This document shows positions 11,180 through 22,429 of a stretch of DNA of 64,000 nt, one piece after another (position 1 is the stretch's first letter; each line of letters begins with the position of its first letter). Position numbers and translations under genes: made by a program. The stretch is from assembly GCA_958450365.1 (NCBI GenBank), contig CAUEEP010000740.1:3943001-4007000 (forward strand), given 5' to 3'. The notes beneath the pieces were generated by a model. The model was given only the letters and a program-made list of their open reading frames with translations. It ran no database searches and was not told the origin of the DNA. The DNA comes from Mesorhabditis belari. Taxonomy: Eukaryota > Nematoda > Chromadorea > Rhabditida > Rhabditidae.

Positions 11180-13249
11180 ATGATCTTCGAGCTCTCATTG
11201 GACCATTTCGAATCGTCGATGACGATGCCATCGGTGAATTTAATCATGCCGAAGAAACAACAACAACCACAACAACAACAACAATTCAAGGCGATCTCGG
11301 CGATTCGGTAAAAGCTTCAATCTAGATCAAGATTCAAAAAATTGAAAACAAAAAAATTCCACAACAATTCAACAAACAATCGCTTCAGAATGCCGATGGC
11401 GCTCGCCATGCAAACGTTGCACATCTCTGAGAAACGAGAGAGCACCGATTCAGGTAGAGATTTTTGAAGATATAAAAGCATAAAATATATTCTGGTTACG
11501 GTAGATCAGGCAAGCAGGCAGGCAAGGCCAAAGCTAAGCCAAAGGGCAAGTCTGAAACGATTCTGGACAAGGCTGGGATAGTCTTCTAGGTCCTAAGCAG
11601 GGCTGGCAAAACAAATTTCCAAGCCAAGCCAAGGCAAAGCTAACGTCAAGGTTTTAAGTCAAACTAGGCCAAATTCAACGGTATGGTTGAAATTTCAGAT
11701 CAAGGCTATTTAAAAGCAATTAGCTTTGGCTTGGGTAGCTGGCTGTTGACTTTTTCGTTAACTGTCAACGACTTTTGCCCTAGAGCCCGGTCAGAACATC
11801 TCTTGCATACAATAACAGAAAAGCAATCTTATTTTCCATCAACTATACTCTTGAATCTTTCCCTTTCATGATTATGAAAGGTGATTTTTGAGATAAAACT
11901 CGGCTTATCCCATAGAAAAAACACAAAAAAATTTGTGACGCTTTCACGGAAAATCTATGGTTTCTTCTTTTCTTTTATTCAAAAGTTCAATGGGATTTTC
12001 CGTGTTGACGTCGATTTCTACACAATGATCTAGGATTTCTAAAAAATATCTGAATAAAACCAGGAACAAGGGATTACGGTAAATGGATACGACTAGAAAA
12101 AAACGATAAAACAAAAGATATCTAGGGGGAAAGTTTAATAAAAAGATGACAATAGATCAAACGATTTATGAGTTATGATTTATGAGCTAATTCTCATTGA
12201 TCAAAGTCTTCAGTTTCTCTTTGACCAATTGAAGATCACTTGTAGAAGTCTTTGATCAATTCCCATCGATCAAAATCTTCTACAAGTTTTATAGCAAAAA
12301 AGCAAAGTCTAATAGTTAGTACTTAAGTTCAAATTTGAGTCTAAATCTTGTTGCATATGTTTCACTAAAACTTTCAGGAAAGCTTTGGGTTTTGGTTTTG
12401 GGTTTTGGTTTTGGTTTTGGGAAGATTTTTCGGGGATATTCATAAGTTTCCAGTTAAGCCGATCTTCGGATATCCGTTCTTAAATCCGAAATAATTGAAA
12501 GTTCTCTCAAAAAAGCTAGCTGATCTAGAAAACCGTCATAAAATACACGTTTCGCAATAAATTACAGTTTTTTTTTATAAGAAAACAATAATATTAGTTT
12601 TTCTATTTTAACCTAGACTGGATAAATTATCAATATATTGGCATTTTGATGATAAATTTTCAAATTCTCATCTCAAAATCCATAAAACTGAAAGCTTTGA
12701 GAGAATATTACGAATATATATTAAATAATCTTTAGCCTAGACTCTTCTTTTTTCATCCATTAACCATTTAGAGCCTGATTTTTGGAGTTTTGAGTGGGCA
12801 AGAGAGAGCTCTTTCCCCTTACCACCTCCAACGCCTCAATGACCTCATTCATCTTTATGTTCCCCATAAAAGCTTTCTTACGTAAATACCTTAAAAATAG
12901 ACTAATATATTAGTATTTTATAACAATTTTATAATATTTTATAACAAAATCTTTCAGCCACTTCATCAAGAAACGGCTCGATCTGTGACGAGAAAGCGCC
13001 GGAATTGAGGCGACACGCATCCGCTCCACAACTTGACAAGGTAAGTGGATAGAAATCGAAGGACTCCGATTAGAGCTGAATAAACTAAATATTCAATTCA
13101 AATTCTTTCACGTATAAAACTTTTAGGCCTCAATCCATAAGAAGAAATTCGCACAAATCGAGAAAGGTGTCAAGCAGCACTCATCGTTCGACACAGTCTC
13201 TTTGCCGAAAACAATCCTCGGACGATTCAAGCATTTAACTTGTCAATAG
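11180..13249 (+). CDS. Family A small Ser-rich protein 1 (132 aa, novel)
   Basis: Four exons join with matching phases: 11180-11307, 11389-11453, 12958-13040, 13127-13249 (stop TAG). A TTTCCAG acceptor lies 13 bases before the ATG, consistent with a trans-splice site. The protein starts MIFELSLD, then has a glutamine run (QQQPQQQQQ, about residues 26-34), a Ser-rich middle (STDSATSSRNGS), the basic/phospho-like motif RRHASAPQLDK, and a Lys-rich tail ending LGRFKHLTCQ. No signal peptide or membrane segment is seen, and it is likely intrinsically disordered. R-x-x-S-A-P fits a basophilic-kinase or 14-3-3-type site, which is inference. Two other genes here (34939-35507 and 43246-44908) share the N-terminus and SAP motif. 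Family not recognised. The open frame 11143-11325 is a shadow of exon 1. Confidence 0.7.
12383..12421. repeat. TTTTGG microsatellite in intron 2 of family A gene 1
   Basis: Short run of GGTTTT units, the same unit as the longer array at 37620-37720. Confidence 0.8.
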
Positions 13250-13302
13250 ATGATTAATCAATGGATATTATTATAGTTGATCTTTATGCAAACAGTTCAT
13301 TG

Positions 13303-14286
13303 TTTCATTGTTTCATTTTTTAATTAATCAAATGATTTATAATTTGATCTCAATCTAAACTAAGAAACTCAAAAATTTGACTTGTACTTTGTGCTAGAAA
13401 AACGTAAGCCTTCTAATGCACTCGATTCTTTACTTTTTCTGGTTAATAGAAACGCGAATCAGTGCGCCAGAAGACATGCGTTTGTACAAACAAAGTACAA
13501 GTCGAACTTTATCATTCTTTCAGTGAATATTTCGTTGATCCCTGTGCCGATGTGATTTTATCTATATGAATAGATATCTTTGAATATAGCCTGAAACTTT
13601 TAATGTGATTTTTTTTTATAACTCTTTGATATCAAATTTCTTTGAAATTCTTTCTTTCCACCTTTTTTTTGATCTGTCCACGTTGATTTTGATCCGCTAT
13701 CCTCCCTCAATCAATTTCCGTTCTACCCGGATTTCCTATAGAGCTTCCTATAGAAATTGATGTACTTTTGTAGAACTAAACTCTAAAATTTTCTATTTCT
13801 CCAGGAAATTAGAAACAGTTTCCGTTTGTTTCCGAGTATTGCAGCCGTTTTTCTCTTTGCTCGATTCCGAGAATTTCTCCATTTTTCACTGGTATTGTAA
13901 ATACGGGTTTAAAGATCGAATCTCTCGATACTTTTAAATTATTTACTTCTTTATTGTTGGTAAAAATGAAAATAAAACATTTGGTAAAGGTTTGGAAATG
14001 AAAAATAGTACAAAAATGTTTTGAATTAAACGTAATCCGTAATCTAAATATACAATAAATAATAAAGAAACTATCAGGATTTCTAAAAAGGGTTTTGCTA
14101 AATAAAGCTTTACAAAGCACAATAGATTTACATCGAAACGTTGAAATTTGCCTCGCCTTGCGGGATACGTATCAAAAATTAGCTCACTCAAATGGTCCAT
14201 ATGTCTCAAGTGAAGTAGCTAAAAGGTAAAGAATATTGTTTTTGTTAGTTGTGGGTTTCTTATTTTACCAACCGCTGATTTCCAAT
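13303..14286. other. No gene seen
   Basis: AT-rich. Overlapping minus-strand frames 13809-14120 and 13943-14209 lack support. Confidence 0.5.
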
Positions 14287-15110
14287 GAGAACACCAGATT
14301 TTTCAAGATCTGGTACAAAATTGAAAAATTTTCTTGAGTTTCAATAAGTTTAGGGGACTTTTTCAATCTTAAAATTCTGTTTTTGTTTTGTGTTTATTCG
14401 GTATCTAAGCACAGTCTTAAATAAAGTCTTTAAAAAAACTTTTCGCTGTTGTCGAGTTGGATTTTGAATTTGGCTTTTTCAAAAAAAAAGCGGCACTCGT
14501 TTTGAGTCTGAAGAAGTGCTAGAAAATTGAATTTCCTATTGAATGAAACTAAGTACAATCAGATTGGATGGGGTGATTGTGTGATCTACACAGTAGGCTC
14601 TAAAAGTTTGAAAACAGACTTTTTAGAAGAAAATGCGAGTGTGATAAGGCTTAAAAACTCCATCTTTGATAGCGATCTTCACTTTCGAAGCACAAATCGA
14701 ATCGGTGTCGTTAGATAAAAGAAGATTTAGACAAAAATAAATAAAGATGAATTTATATTTTATTAAAAACGTCGGACGTCATTTATTTAACCAAAAACAA
14801 TATGAAATAAATAAATGAAATAATGCTTTATATCTGCTTTATTCAGACGAACAAAATAAGCAAATCAAATGAAATAGAAATAGGGAGTCAAGAGTCAAAT
14901 CCAAAATTTAGATCCAAAATTCAAAAGCCCAGCAGTCCAGCAGTCGATCCATAGATCCTCAAAATCTCCGTATCGGCGATCAGCGAGTCGACTTTATCGG
15001 TAAAATATTCGATCTCTTTATCCTTATAGAAATTTGTGTTGGGAGAAGTAAGGGAATTTTTTTTTGATGACAATCGGATGAATGAAATAAATGAAATTAA
15101 AGACGTTTTT
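14287..15110. repeat. Left arm of a ~0.82-kb inverted repeat
   Basis: Reverse-complement match to 16414-17228 over the full length, including an identical 63-codon open frame (14527-14718 versus 16797-16988 on the other strand). The clearest difference is a 9-base insertion in the left arm near 14949 (CATAGATCC duplication). Near-identity implies recent origin or gene conversion. The arms flank a 1.3-kb centre holding a small gene and a hairpin. Confidence 0.9.
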
Positions 15111-15260
15111 GTAGCCGTTGAAAATTTTATCGAGTTTTTAGCTTCAAGCACTTCAACGAAATCGATTTGAAGTGGCAAGGGGTTGACTCGAATAAAACCA
15201 TCGTGAATTGAGCGTGCGAAGACGACGAAATGAGTGAATCGAACGAAAAAAGTTAAGGAA
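14921..15260 (-). CDS. Possible exon of an unrecognised gene crossing the repeat-arm boundary
   Basis: The minus-strand frame is open from about 15260 to a stop at 14921. Segments such as FARSIHDGFIRVNPLPLQID, then KDKEIEYFTDKVDSLIADTE, look protein-like. No ATG or acceptor was fixed at the 5' end, and the 3' half lies inside the inverted-repeat arm, so half of it is duplicated at 16456-16692. It follows directly downstream of the small gene at 15273-16160. Function unknown. Confidence 0.3.
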
Positions 15261-15272
15261 AAAAAGGTTGGC

Positions 15273-16160
15273 TCAAATTAGTTTTGACGTCCCTTCGGTA
15301 AGGTCAAATATTGGAGCTCCCGGGGCAGCTGAGCCATTGAACGAATAGAATTAAAGGACGAATATGGAAAGGAGGTTGAGGTTTGGGACAAGTGAAATAG
15401 CAAGCAGATGAAATCGTAGTTAATGATTGACAATTGGAAAATATTTACTTGCTTTTGGATTAATTGGAGATCTGATCCTTGGCTGAATCGGCAGATGGGA
15501 ATAGAACTGCTCATCAGATCGACTAGTAACAAAAAAGCCAGGAAACTGCATCAATCAAGCAGCTAAGCCAATTGGTTAGCAGTCACTTTTTCCTACAAGC
15601 CCTTGGTATCTTTTTGATAACCCAAGTTGATAATAAAATAATTTCCCAGATAACAGAGGATGTGATGTTTTAGAGATAAAACTTTACATTCATAAGAGTC
15701 CCTCAACATTTGTTCAGCTTTTAAAATCTCAATTTCCCTCAATTTCTTTGCCATTAAAACTCTTTGTATCAGAATAGCTGAAAGAAATCCTCCATTTTTG
15801 AGCTAAAGAGATTTCGTTTATGAAAGTGAGTGAAAAGAGATTAGGGGAAATGTCAATATCGGATTATCTTTTGCCTACAAAGCCCATTCTAAAATTTTTT
15901 TAATCTAAAAAAAATGAGCACATAGAGTACATGTTTACTTGGAAGATTTTTGTACGAATACTTTAGCTGATTTCAAGCGGAAATTGCGGAACGAAGAAAG
16001 AGAAGAATTCACGGATGGATTGGCAATGATTTGAGATTTGAGTTTTGAGTTGAGTGATCTGGCTTTAGAAATGTTAAGAACTATAGTTGATGTTGTGCAA
16101 TTGGGTGCAAATTGGTGCAAAGATAGTTGATGAGCAATTGGGTGCAAATTGTTATACAAT
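15273..16160 (-). CDS. Ser-rich small protein gene, 5' end unresolved (novel)
   Basis: Three exons join with consistent phases: up to about 16160 ending 15939, then 15449-15522, then 15273-15328 (stop TGA). The reading includes SLNSKLKSQIIANPSVNSSL, FRLKSAKVFVQKSSN, RSDEQFYSHLPIQPRIRSPI and a C-terminus APIFDLTEGTSKLI. There is no ATG in frame at the 5' end: the open frame runs on upstream without one, and the first codon of the longest frame is TTG. A 5' exon, or an acceptor inside this exon (candidates near 16074 and 16102), must therefore exist. The composition is Ser/Asn/Lys-rich and probably disordered, with no membrane segment. It sits between the arms of the 0.82-kb inverted repeat. 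Its style resembles family A, but the diagnostic start is not visible, so membership is not claimed. Confidence 0.5.
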
Positions 16161-16270
16161 TGGCTTGGTCTAAAGAGTTGGTTTCCTTCTTGGGTACTTT
16201 TTTGGCACGGCGTCTGCTTTGCAGAGTGAAAACGTCTAGGGTTTACGGAAAAACTTTCAATTAAATTTCA

Positions 16271-16410
16271 ATTAAATACCCAAGCGAGGAACCATGCGTG
16301 ACAACTGCTTTCCAACTTGACAACTATCAAGCCAAAATCAACTATCAGGCTTGATAGTTGTCAAGTTGGAAAGCAGTTGTCACGCATGGTTCCTCGCTTG
16401 GGTATTTAAT
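16271..16410. repeat. Near-perfect hairpin, ~60-bp arms
   Basis: ATTAAATACCCAAGCGAGG at the left edge is answered by its complement ending at 16410, with complementarity continuing through GTTCCTCG, CACGCATG and AACTTGACAACTATCAAG to a short loop near 16340. It is probably a small foldback MITE between the gene's 5' end and the right arm. Confidence 0.85.
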
Positions 16411-16413
16411 TAA

Positions 16414-17228
16414 AAAACGTCTTTAATTTCATTTATTTCATTCATCCGATTGTCATCAAAAAAAAATTCCCTTACTTCTCCCAACACAAATTTCTATAAG
16501 GATAAAGAGATCGAATATTTTACCGATAAAGTCGACTCGCTGATCGCCGATACGGAGATTTTGAGGATCGACTGCTGGACTGCTGGGCTTTTGAATTTTG
16601 GATCTAAATTTTGGATTTGACTCTTGACTCCCTATTTCTATTTCATTTGATTTGCTTATTTTGTTCGTCTGAATAAAGCAGATATAAAGCATTATTTCAT
16701 TTATTTATTTCATATTGTTTTTGGTTAAATAAATGACGTCCGACGTTTTTAATAAAATATAAATTCATCTTTATTTATTTTTGTCTAAATCTTCTTTTAT
16801 CTAACGACACCGATTCGATTTGTGCTTCGAAAGTGAAGATCGCTATCAAAGATGGAGTTTTTAAGCCTTATCACACTCGCATTTTCTTCTAAAAAGTCTG
16901 TTTTCAAACTTTTAGAGCCTACTGTGTAGATCACACAATCACCCCATCCAATCTGATTGTACTTAGTTTCATTCAATAGGAAATTCAATTTTCTAGCACT
17001 TCTTCAGACTCAAAACGAGTGCCGCTTTTTTTTTGAAAAAGCCAAATTCAAAATCCAACTCGACAACAGCGAAAAGTTTTTTTAAAGACTTTATTTAAGA
17101 CTGTGCTTAGATACCGAATAAACACAAAACAAAAACAGAATTTTAAGATTGAAAAAGTCCCCTAAACTTATTGAAACTCAAGAAAATTTTTCAATTTTGT
17201 ACCAGATCTTGAAAAATCTGGTGTTCTC
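16414..17228. repeat. Right arm of the ~0.82-kb inverted repeat
   Basis: Inverted match to 14287-15110. See the left arm for differences. Confidence 0.9.
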
Positions 17229-17495
17229 TTATCGCCCAGACGTCCCATTCCAATTCGCGGGGGTTTTCGGTGATGAATCACTTCGACACATGCACACTAA
17301 AACTTTGAGATTTCCATTGAAACCTTATCAGTGACAAATAAAAGATCAAAAGCATAGGCAGAGGAAAGAAACGTTCGTCTTTCCACCATGCTTTTGTTAG
17401 TGTTTTTTACTTTAATCTATAGAGGTTTGCTTTTAAAACTTATCCTAGGTGTATTCATCAAAAGAATAACGAAAAAAAGGTGATATCTATTAAAC
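17229..17495. other. No gene seen
   Basis: Short AT-rich spacer between the inverted repeat and the pogo-like element. Confidence 0.5.
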
Positions 17496-18912
17496 TACCG
17501 TATTCTCTCTAATAGTAGTGCGCACTACTATTTTTTCAACCCCCTCCTGGACCGCAATACTATTAGAGAGTGCACTACTATTAAAGAGTTTTATCATTTA
17601 CCAAAGTAAGACTCGTTTCTTTGTTCCAATATAAGATTTGTTCCAAAAATTCTTGCAAAAAAAGTAACTTTCTAAAAATTTATTGGCTTCTGATAACAAA
17701 AAGTTAACTAAACAAAAAAATCGACAACAGAATCATCATCCTTATCCAGTTCAATATTTTTGCGTTGATCCTTTACTCCGTTGATCGATTGTTCGAGACG
17801 AGCATTGGCGAGAAGTGTTGCGCCTGCAGGAATCGGTCCTTCTTTTTTGAAGCAATGAATGAGACCAATTCCTCATCACCTTTCCACATTAACTTGGCTC
17901 GGAATTGAATCATTTTTCACTCGCATCTTCTTTGCCCGCATTTCTTGAATCCAAGTAACAAGATCCTTGTCAAAATCGAAATCCTTGAGCTTTCGTCCAC
18001 CGCCTTTGATTCGTTTTTTCCTTTTCCGTTATCTCTGTTTTGTTTCTCGAGTTCTTCCTTTTGCTGACACCATTTTTGGATGTTTTGACGACTGACTCCA
18101 AATTTTCGCGTTGCAGCCGACTTATTCTTTATTTTTTCAGCAAAATCGATCGCTTTCAGCTTTGTTTGAACGTCGAAACATCGTCGCTTTTTCGCGGATG
18201 GTGCATCCGATTCACACGAAGATTCCTCGGCAACATCATTGGCCATGTTGTAGCTAGCGTCTTGCTCGGTCACTTGATTGTGGATCCTCTTGAAGAATTG
18301 CACATGTTCCTCGTGTTCACGACGAGCTCGAAAATTCTCGAATCCATCAAGCGAGTTCCCATCGAGATCCATGCCTAAAGAAAAAGATTATTTGGACAAT
18401 AGTAAAGGTGACCAACAAAAATTATATAATATTAAAATCGAACATGATGGATTATTTTCTAGGATTGAGCTTTGATAACAATAAAGTTAAGCGCCACAAA
18501 AGGTAAGTCAATCTCAAACTTTATACAGGTATATAAGAGCAAAAAAATGACTATAGCTTTGCGCGGAATTCGTAAGAAAATTTGAGTTAATGTACCACTA
18601 AAACAACGTGTAGAAACAACAAAAAGATGTTTTGGCACTTTGCACAACAATTTTAGTTTTTTTGTTAAGTTTTTCAGGTGAAGAATAGTTAAAAAATGAA
18701 TAAAAAAGCCTCGCTTTTGCTTGCTTGAATACCTTAAGAATGCAACATAAACATAAAGATATTCAGTCAAAAAGGTTGAGATGAAAAAGGAGCACAATAA
18801 ATGCAAATTTTTGAGGGTGCACTACTATTTTTTCAACCCCCTCTCGGACCGCAATACTATTAGAGAGTGCAATACTATTAGAGAGTGCAATACTAATAGA
18901 GAGAATACGGTA
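17496..18912 (-). mobile_element. Pogo/Tigger-like DNA element reduced to its DNA-binding region
   Basis: Terminal inverted repeats start TACCGTATTCTCTCTAATAG at 17496 and end with the complement GAGAGAATACGGTA at 18912. TA is present at both outer ends. Subterminal GGACCGCAATACTATTAG blocks occur at both ends. The interior encodes only the N-terminal DNA-binding modules of a transposase, and no DDE catalytic domain was found. MITEs sharing its ends occur at 9417, 25946, 38931, 39097 and 41680. Confidence 0.8.
17850..18372 (-). pseudogene. Transposase remnant: HTH (Psq/CENP-B N-terminal type) domain
   Basis: The minus-strand frame begins MDLDGNSLDGFENF at 18372. It has an acidic region, a basic cluster SAKKRRC, then KLKAIDFAEKIKNKSAATRK and FGVSRQNIQKWCQQKEEL, a classic helix-turn-helix of the pogo/CENP-B class. 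It then shifts frame near 18020. The next frame reads GGGRKLKDFDFDKDLVTWIQ, the start of the second (CENPB-type) HTH, and stops near 17890. Length and frameshift show it is inactive. Such domains are sometimes domesticated as DNA-binding proteins, but the break argues against that here. Confidence 0.7.
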
Positions 18913-20000
18913 TAGCATTTTTCAAAGCATTTTCATGCCAAGAACATGCATATTGACTAGACACGCAAAAAGTTGGAGCACTTCAAAGATCGTAGGTGCC
19001 GTTTTTTTCGAGTAGGCATACTGCAAATCTAGCATGGCAAATCTACCGTAGTCAGAGTAATAGTATATAACCAAATTGAAATAAATAATGCTTATTACTT
19101 CTTGACAAAACTTTTAAATTACATAAATTTTATCAAAATAAAATCAATTTTCGGATAAAAATGATGACACTTTTTGTTTGCATCTTTAAATCACAATCAA
19201 TTCGGTCGCGATTAATACCCCCACCGCCATTAAAAAATTTTTTAGTTCAAAGCCAAGACAAGTTGATCTCATTGACGAAAACAGATGGATCTTACACGAT
19301 GTCCGGATATCAATTTAGACCTTATACTGTGAGTTTTCTTAATGCTGAAAAAACAAAACGATATTACAAAACTTTTATTTGAACATCCGTAATACATAGG
19401 TAATGGCAACTAATCGAGCAACTTTTCTGTCATAAAAAAAACTTGCTGTATAAAGCAGCGATGATAAAACGATTTCATAGTGATCATTAACAAAAAGCAA
19501 GAGGTACACTTGTGTTTATTGAAACAAAGCGTAACAAAGCGTACTGTTACAATATCATAGTAGTTTTAACAACGGGCCTACATTCCTAACCTGACAGGGA
19601 TCAAACAAATTTTTTTACTACAAGGTACCGTACTGCCTTTAATAGAAACCAAATCTTTTCATCTTTTGGCTACTTGAAAAACCATTAAAAAAGCTAATGG
19701 TAAAAGCTAAAGCTAATGTTCTTGAACAGGACTTCAGGTGAAGGATAATTTCGGATTTAATGAAGAAAAATACAGTTTACTGGCATTAAGTGAGTTTCGA
19801 CTGTGCTGTGGATTTCATAAATTGACAGGACAGCGCCGATCACAAAACACATGTTTTTAGCCTAGGTTTCTGCACGGAAAACTAACGAAACGTGAAAAAA
19901 GCCATTTTTTGGCTCTGCCGCCCTTTACTAAAATAGCTGTAAAAACTTTTCGAAAAGAGATATCTCAAAACGGTTTTTACCAATCGATCCGTCTTGAATT
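18913..20000. other. No gene seen; LINE 5' flank
   Basis: No coding exon. The start of the retroelement is not defined; it may begin anywhere in about 19.8-20.05 kb. Confidence 0.4.
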
Positions 20001-20057
20001 CAGCTTTAGGATGAGCTATAAAACCAAGGTTTAATTACCCAAGTTTGAGGTTTCGAA

Positions 20058-21005
20058 ATGGCAAAACGCACGAAGAAGGTCATCCCCTCGCTGCTTAACT
20101 TGACAGATCTGACGGGACATCCTACGCATCCTCTCCCACCACCCACGTTTGCCCTCCCCACTCACACAAGTGACTACGTTTTCGCGAAGACGCTCGGACC
20201 TGATTACCATCTTGTTGTTGAGGACCTGCCTGAGGTTGCTCCTTCCCCTTTTTTCCCTGCTTTGGCTCGAAGAAGTTATGATCGTTTTTTGTTGGATCAA
20301 GTTTTTGGCGCCTATGGAGTTGATGGCCACCTTCTGCATGCGTACAGGATGGGCGTCCATTCTCCATCCAGATCGCGACCCATGAAACTGATAGTCGCTT
20401 CGTCTCACACTGCGTCTGGCCTCGTTGCATCGTTCAAAAACTTCGGCACCTGCCTTCTTCCATGGGCATGCCGCTTCATCGCGATTCGCCGTTCGGATCC
20501 GCAGAGAGCACCTCCTCGAGCCACGCAGTTCCCGTCACATGTGAATCACAACAAGATCCGTCTGAATTCGATAATTACTCAATCTACTGCTCAATCTCGT
20601 GTTGAGAATGTCGACATCTCTACTGGTACCACCCACACAAGTGACAATCAACAACAAGTCATGGTGAAGCCAAGAATGATGGACGCCTGCGTTAATACCG
20701 AGCTTTCTTTTGATGGCTCCCCGGAGGACACACTCAATACGATTCGCGTTGAAACGGCAAAGAAGAAAACCCCCGGACGACCACCCGGTCGACCACCCAA
20801 GAAGCATGGGCAACAGAAGATTCATCACGAGCAATCCTATCGTAGTCGGAAAATCATGTCGAGGGACGGCAACATTGGAGCCATCGTGATCAAGCAGACA
20901 TATAACTCAGACACGCCTGGCGGAAGCCCTTCATCAAAGTTTGCGAAGGTCGCCGTCCCAGCGGCTTCCCACCCTCATTCGCCACCCCCAACATCACCAG
21001 GATAA
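20058..21005 (+). CDS. LINE ORF1 protein (315 aa)
   Basis: ATG start, uninterrupted 315 codons, TAA stop at 21003. The protein is basic and Ser/Pro/Thr-rich, with an AT-hook-like segment TPGRPPGRPPKKHGQQK (about residues 238-254) and a proline-rich end. No RNA-recognition or zinc-knuckle motif was recognised. Its position directly before the endonuclease defines it as ORF1, whose usual role is binding the element's RNA. It is intact while ORF2 is broken. The G+C content is clearly higher than its surroundings. Confidence 0.7.
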   Translation: MAKRTKKVIPSLLNLTDLTGHPTHPLPPPTFALPTHTSDYVFAKTLGPDYHLVVEDLPEVAPSPFFPALARRSYDRFLLDQVFGAYGVDGHLLHAYRMGVHSPSRSRPMKLIVASSHTASGLVASFKNFGTCLLPWACRFIAIRRSDPQRAPPRATQFPSHVNHNKIRLNSIITQSTAQSRVENVDISTGTTHTSDNQQQVMVKPRMMDACVNTELSFDGSPEDTLNTIRVETAKKKTPGRPPGRPPKKHGQQKIHHEQSYRSRKIMSRDGNIGAIVIKQTYNSDTPGGSPSSKFAKVAVPAASHPHSPPPTSPG

Positions 21006-21028
21006 ATGACCCTACTGCATTGTTTTCT

Positions 21029-21470
21029 TTTATTTTTGCCAATGTTCACTCAATTGTTTCCAGAAAACGCCTTTCTTAGGGGCATTTTTTGACCCGCTCA
21101 AAACATTTTGATTTCTTAGCGTTTTGTGAAACCTGGCTTAACGATTCTTGCCCCTCTTCCCTTTTTGATCCTTCATCTAATTACTCAATTTTTCGTTGTG
21201 ACCGTAATAGCAATACTAGAGTTCGTGGCGGCGGCGTTATTCTTTTTATCTCGCGCAAAATAATTTCAAATCTTGTTTTGAGTACGAGTCTTTCTGGATG
21301 TGATATTCTGATTGTTGATTTTAATTTAGGTAATACTGCTTTCCGTTTATTTGTTGTGTATCGTGCCCCAGATGTTAACCCTTTAGATACCATCAGCTTT
21401 TTTAACCTGTTAGATCAATATTTTGACCCTTGTAAATCTAATTGCTTTGCTGGGGGATTTTAATTTTACC
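21029..21470 (+). pseudogene. LINE endonuclease domain, frameshifted
   Basis: Begins FANVHSIVSRKRLS, broken by a stop near 21078. It resumes in another frame with FDFLAFCETWLND (the E-T-W motif of exonuclease-endonuclease-phosphatase domains) and RGGGVILFISRK, and ends at CFAGG followed by a shifted GDFNF. The last break is within a G run at 21451-21455. Catalytically dead as it stands. Confidence 0.75.
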
Positions 21471-22429
21471 ATCTTATCTTCTCCAAAAACAAAATTGCCC
21501 CCTAAATCTCTCTCGATTTCCTCATTTTTCTAGATTTCTCATGTCAAATAGTCTTAAAATTTTAAATAACTTCCCTACTTTTCGGAGAAGTGATCATGTT
21601 CTTGATTTAATCCTATCCGATTCGCCTCATCTTCTTTCTGAAATTTCCCCTCTGCCACCTATTGGAGGCTCCGATCACTTTGCTTTGACCTTCCGTTTTG
21701 TTGTAAATCCTATCGTTTCTCCCATAGGCGCCAATCCTATTCGTGCTTATTGGAGAGGTGATTTCAATGCTATATCGTTTTCTTTAGTAAATTTCAATCT
21801 CCTCTTCAGGCCTCGATTCGACACGGATATCAACGTGTGCTACGCCCTCCTCACTGATACGATGCACAAATTGCTGATTGAACACATTCCGCTCTCGACC
21901 AAAGGTACCTTTTTCCTCCGCCTCATATTACTCGAGCAAAGGTTAGGTTAGAGAAAGCTTGGCATCTTAGGCATACTCCCCTTTTGTGCGCGTTTAGAAT
22001 ATACTTTGCGTAAGCAGGTGATGAAATTTGAGGCAAATATTGAACGCAAATGCGTTTTTAGCAATAATCCAAAATCTTTTTACTCTTATATAAATTCTAA
22101 AATTAGTTCAAATCACGATTCTTCCATTAAATGTATAATTAATCCTTCTTCCAATTCTCTTATAGACAACCCTTTAGACATAGCAAACTCTTTTTGCAAC
22201 TTATTTCTCCAGCGTTTTTTCAATTGATAACCTTAGCGCTATTCCTCTACTCCCAAATCGCCATTCAAACTGTCCCGCACTTATTTTCACTCCTACTCTT
22301 GTTGAAAAAGCTATAACCAAACTTTCAAATAAAATTTCCTACACCCCCCGATGATATTCCCTCTTTTATCATTCGCCAAACCAAATATCATATTTCCCCC
22401 ATCCTTGCAAAAATTTTTAATGTTTCTCT

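Noticed and set aside
11143..11325. 60-residue plus-strand ORF with a Thr run
   Set aside because: It starts at GTG, and its frame cannot be spliced onward. The frame starting with ATG at 11180 closes in phase with three later exons.
14527..14718. 63-residue ORF, identical copy at 16797-16988
   Set aside because: Identity reflects the inverted duplication, not selection; it does not begin with ATG and has no splice context.
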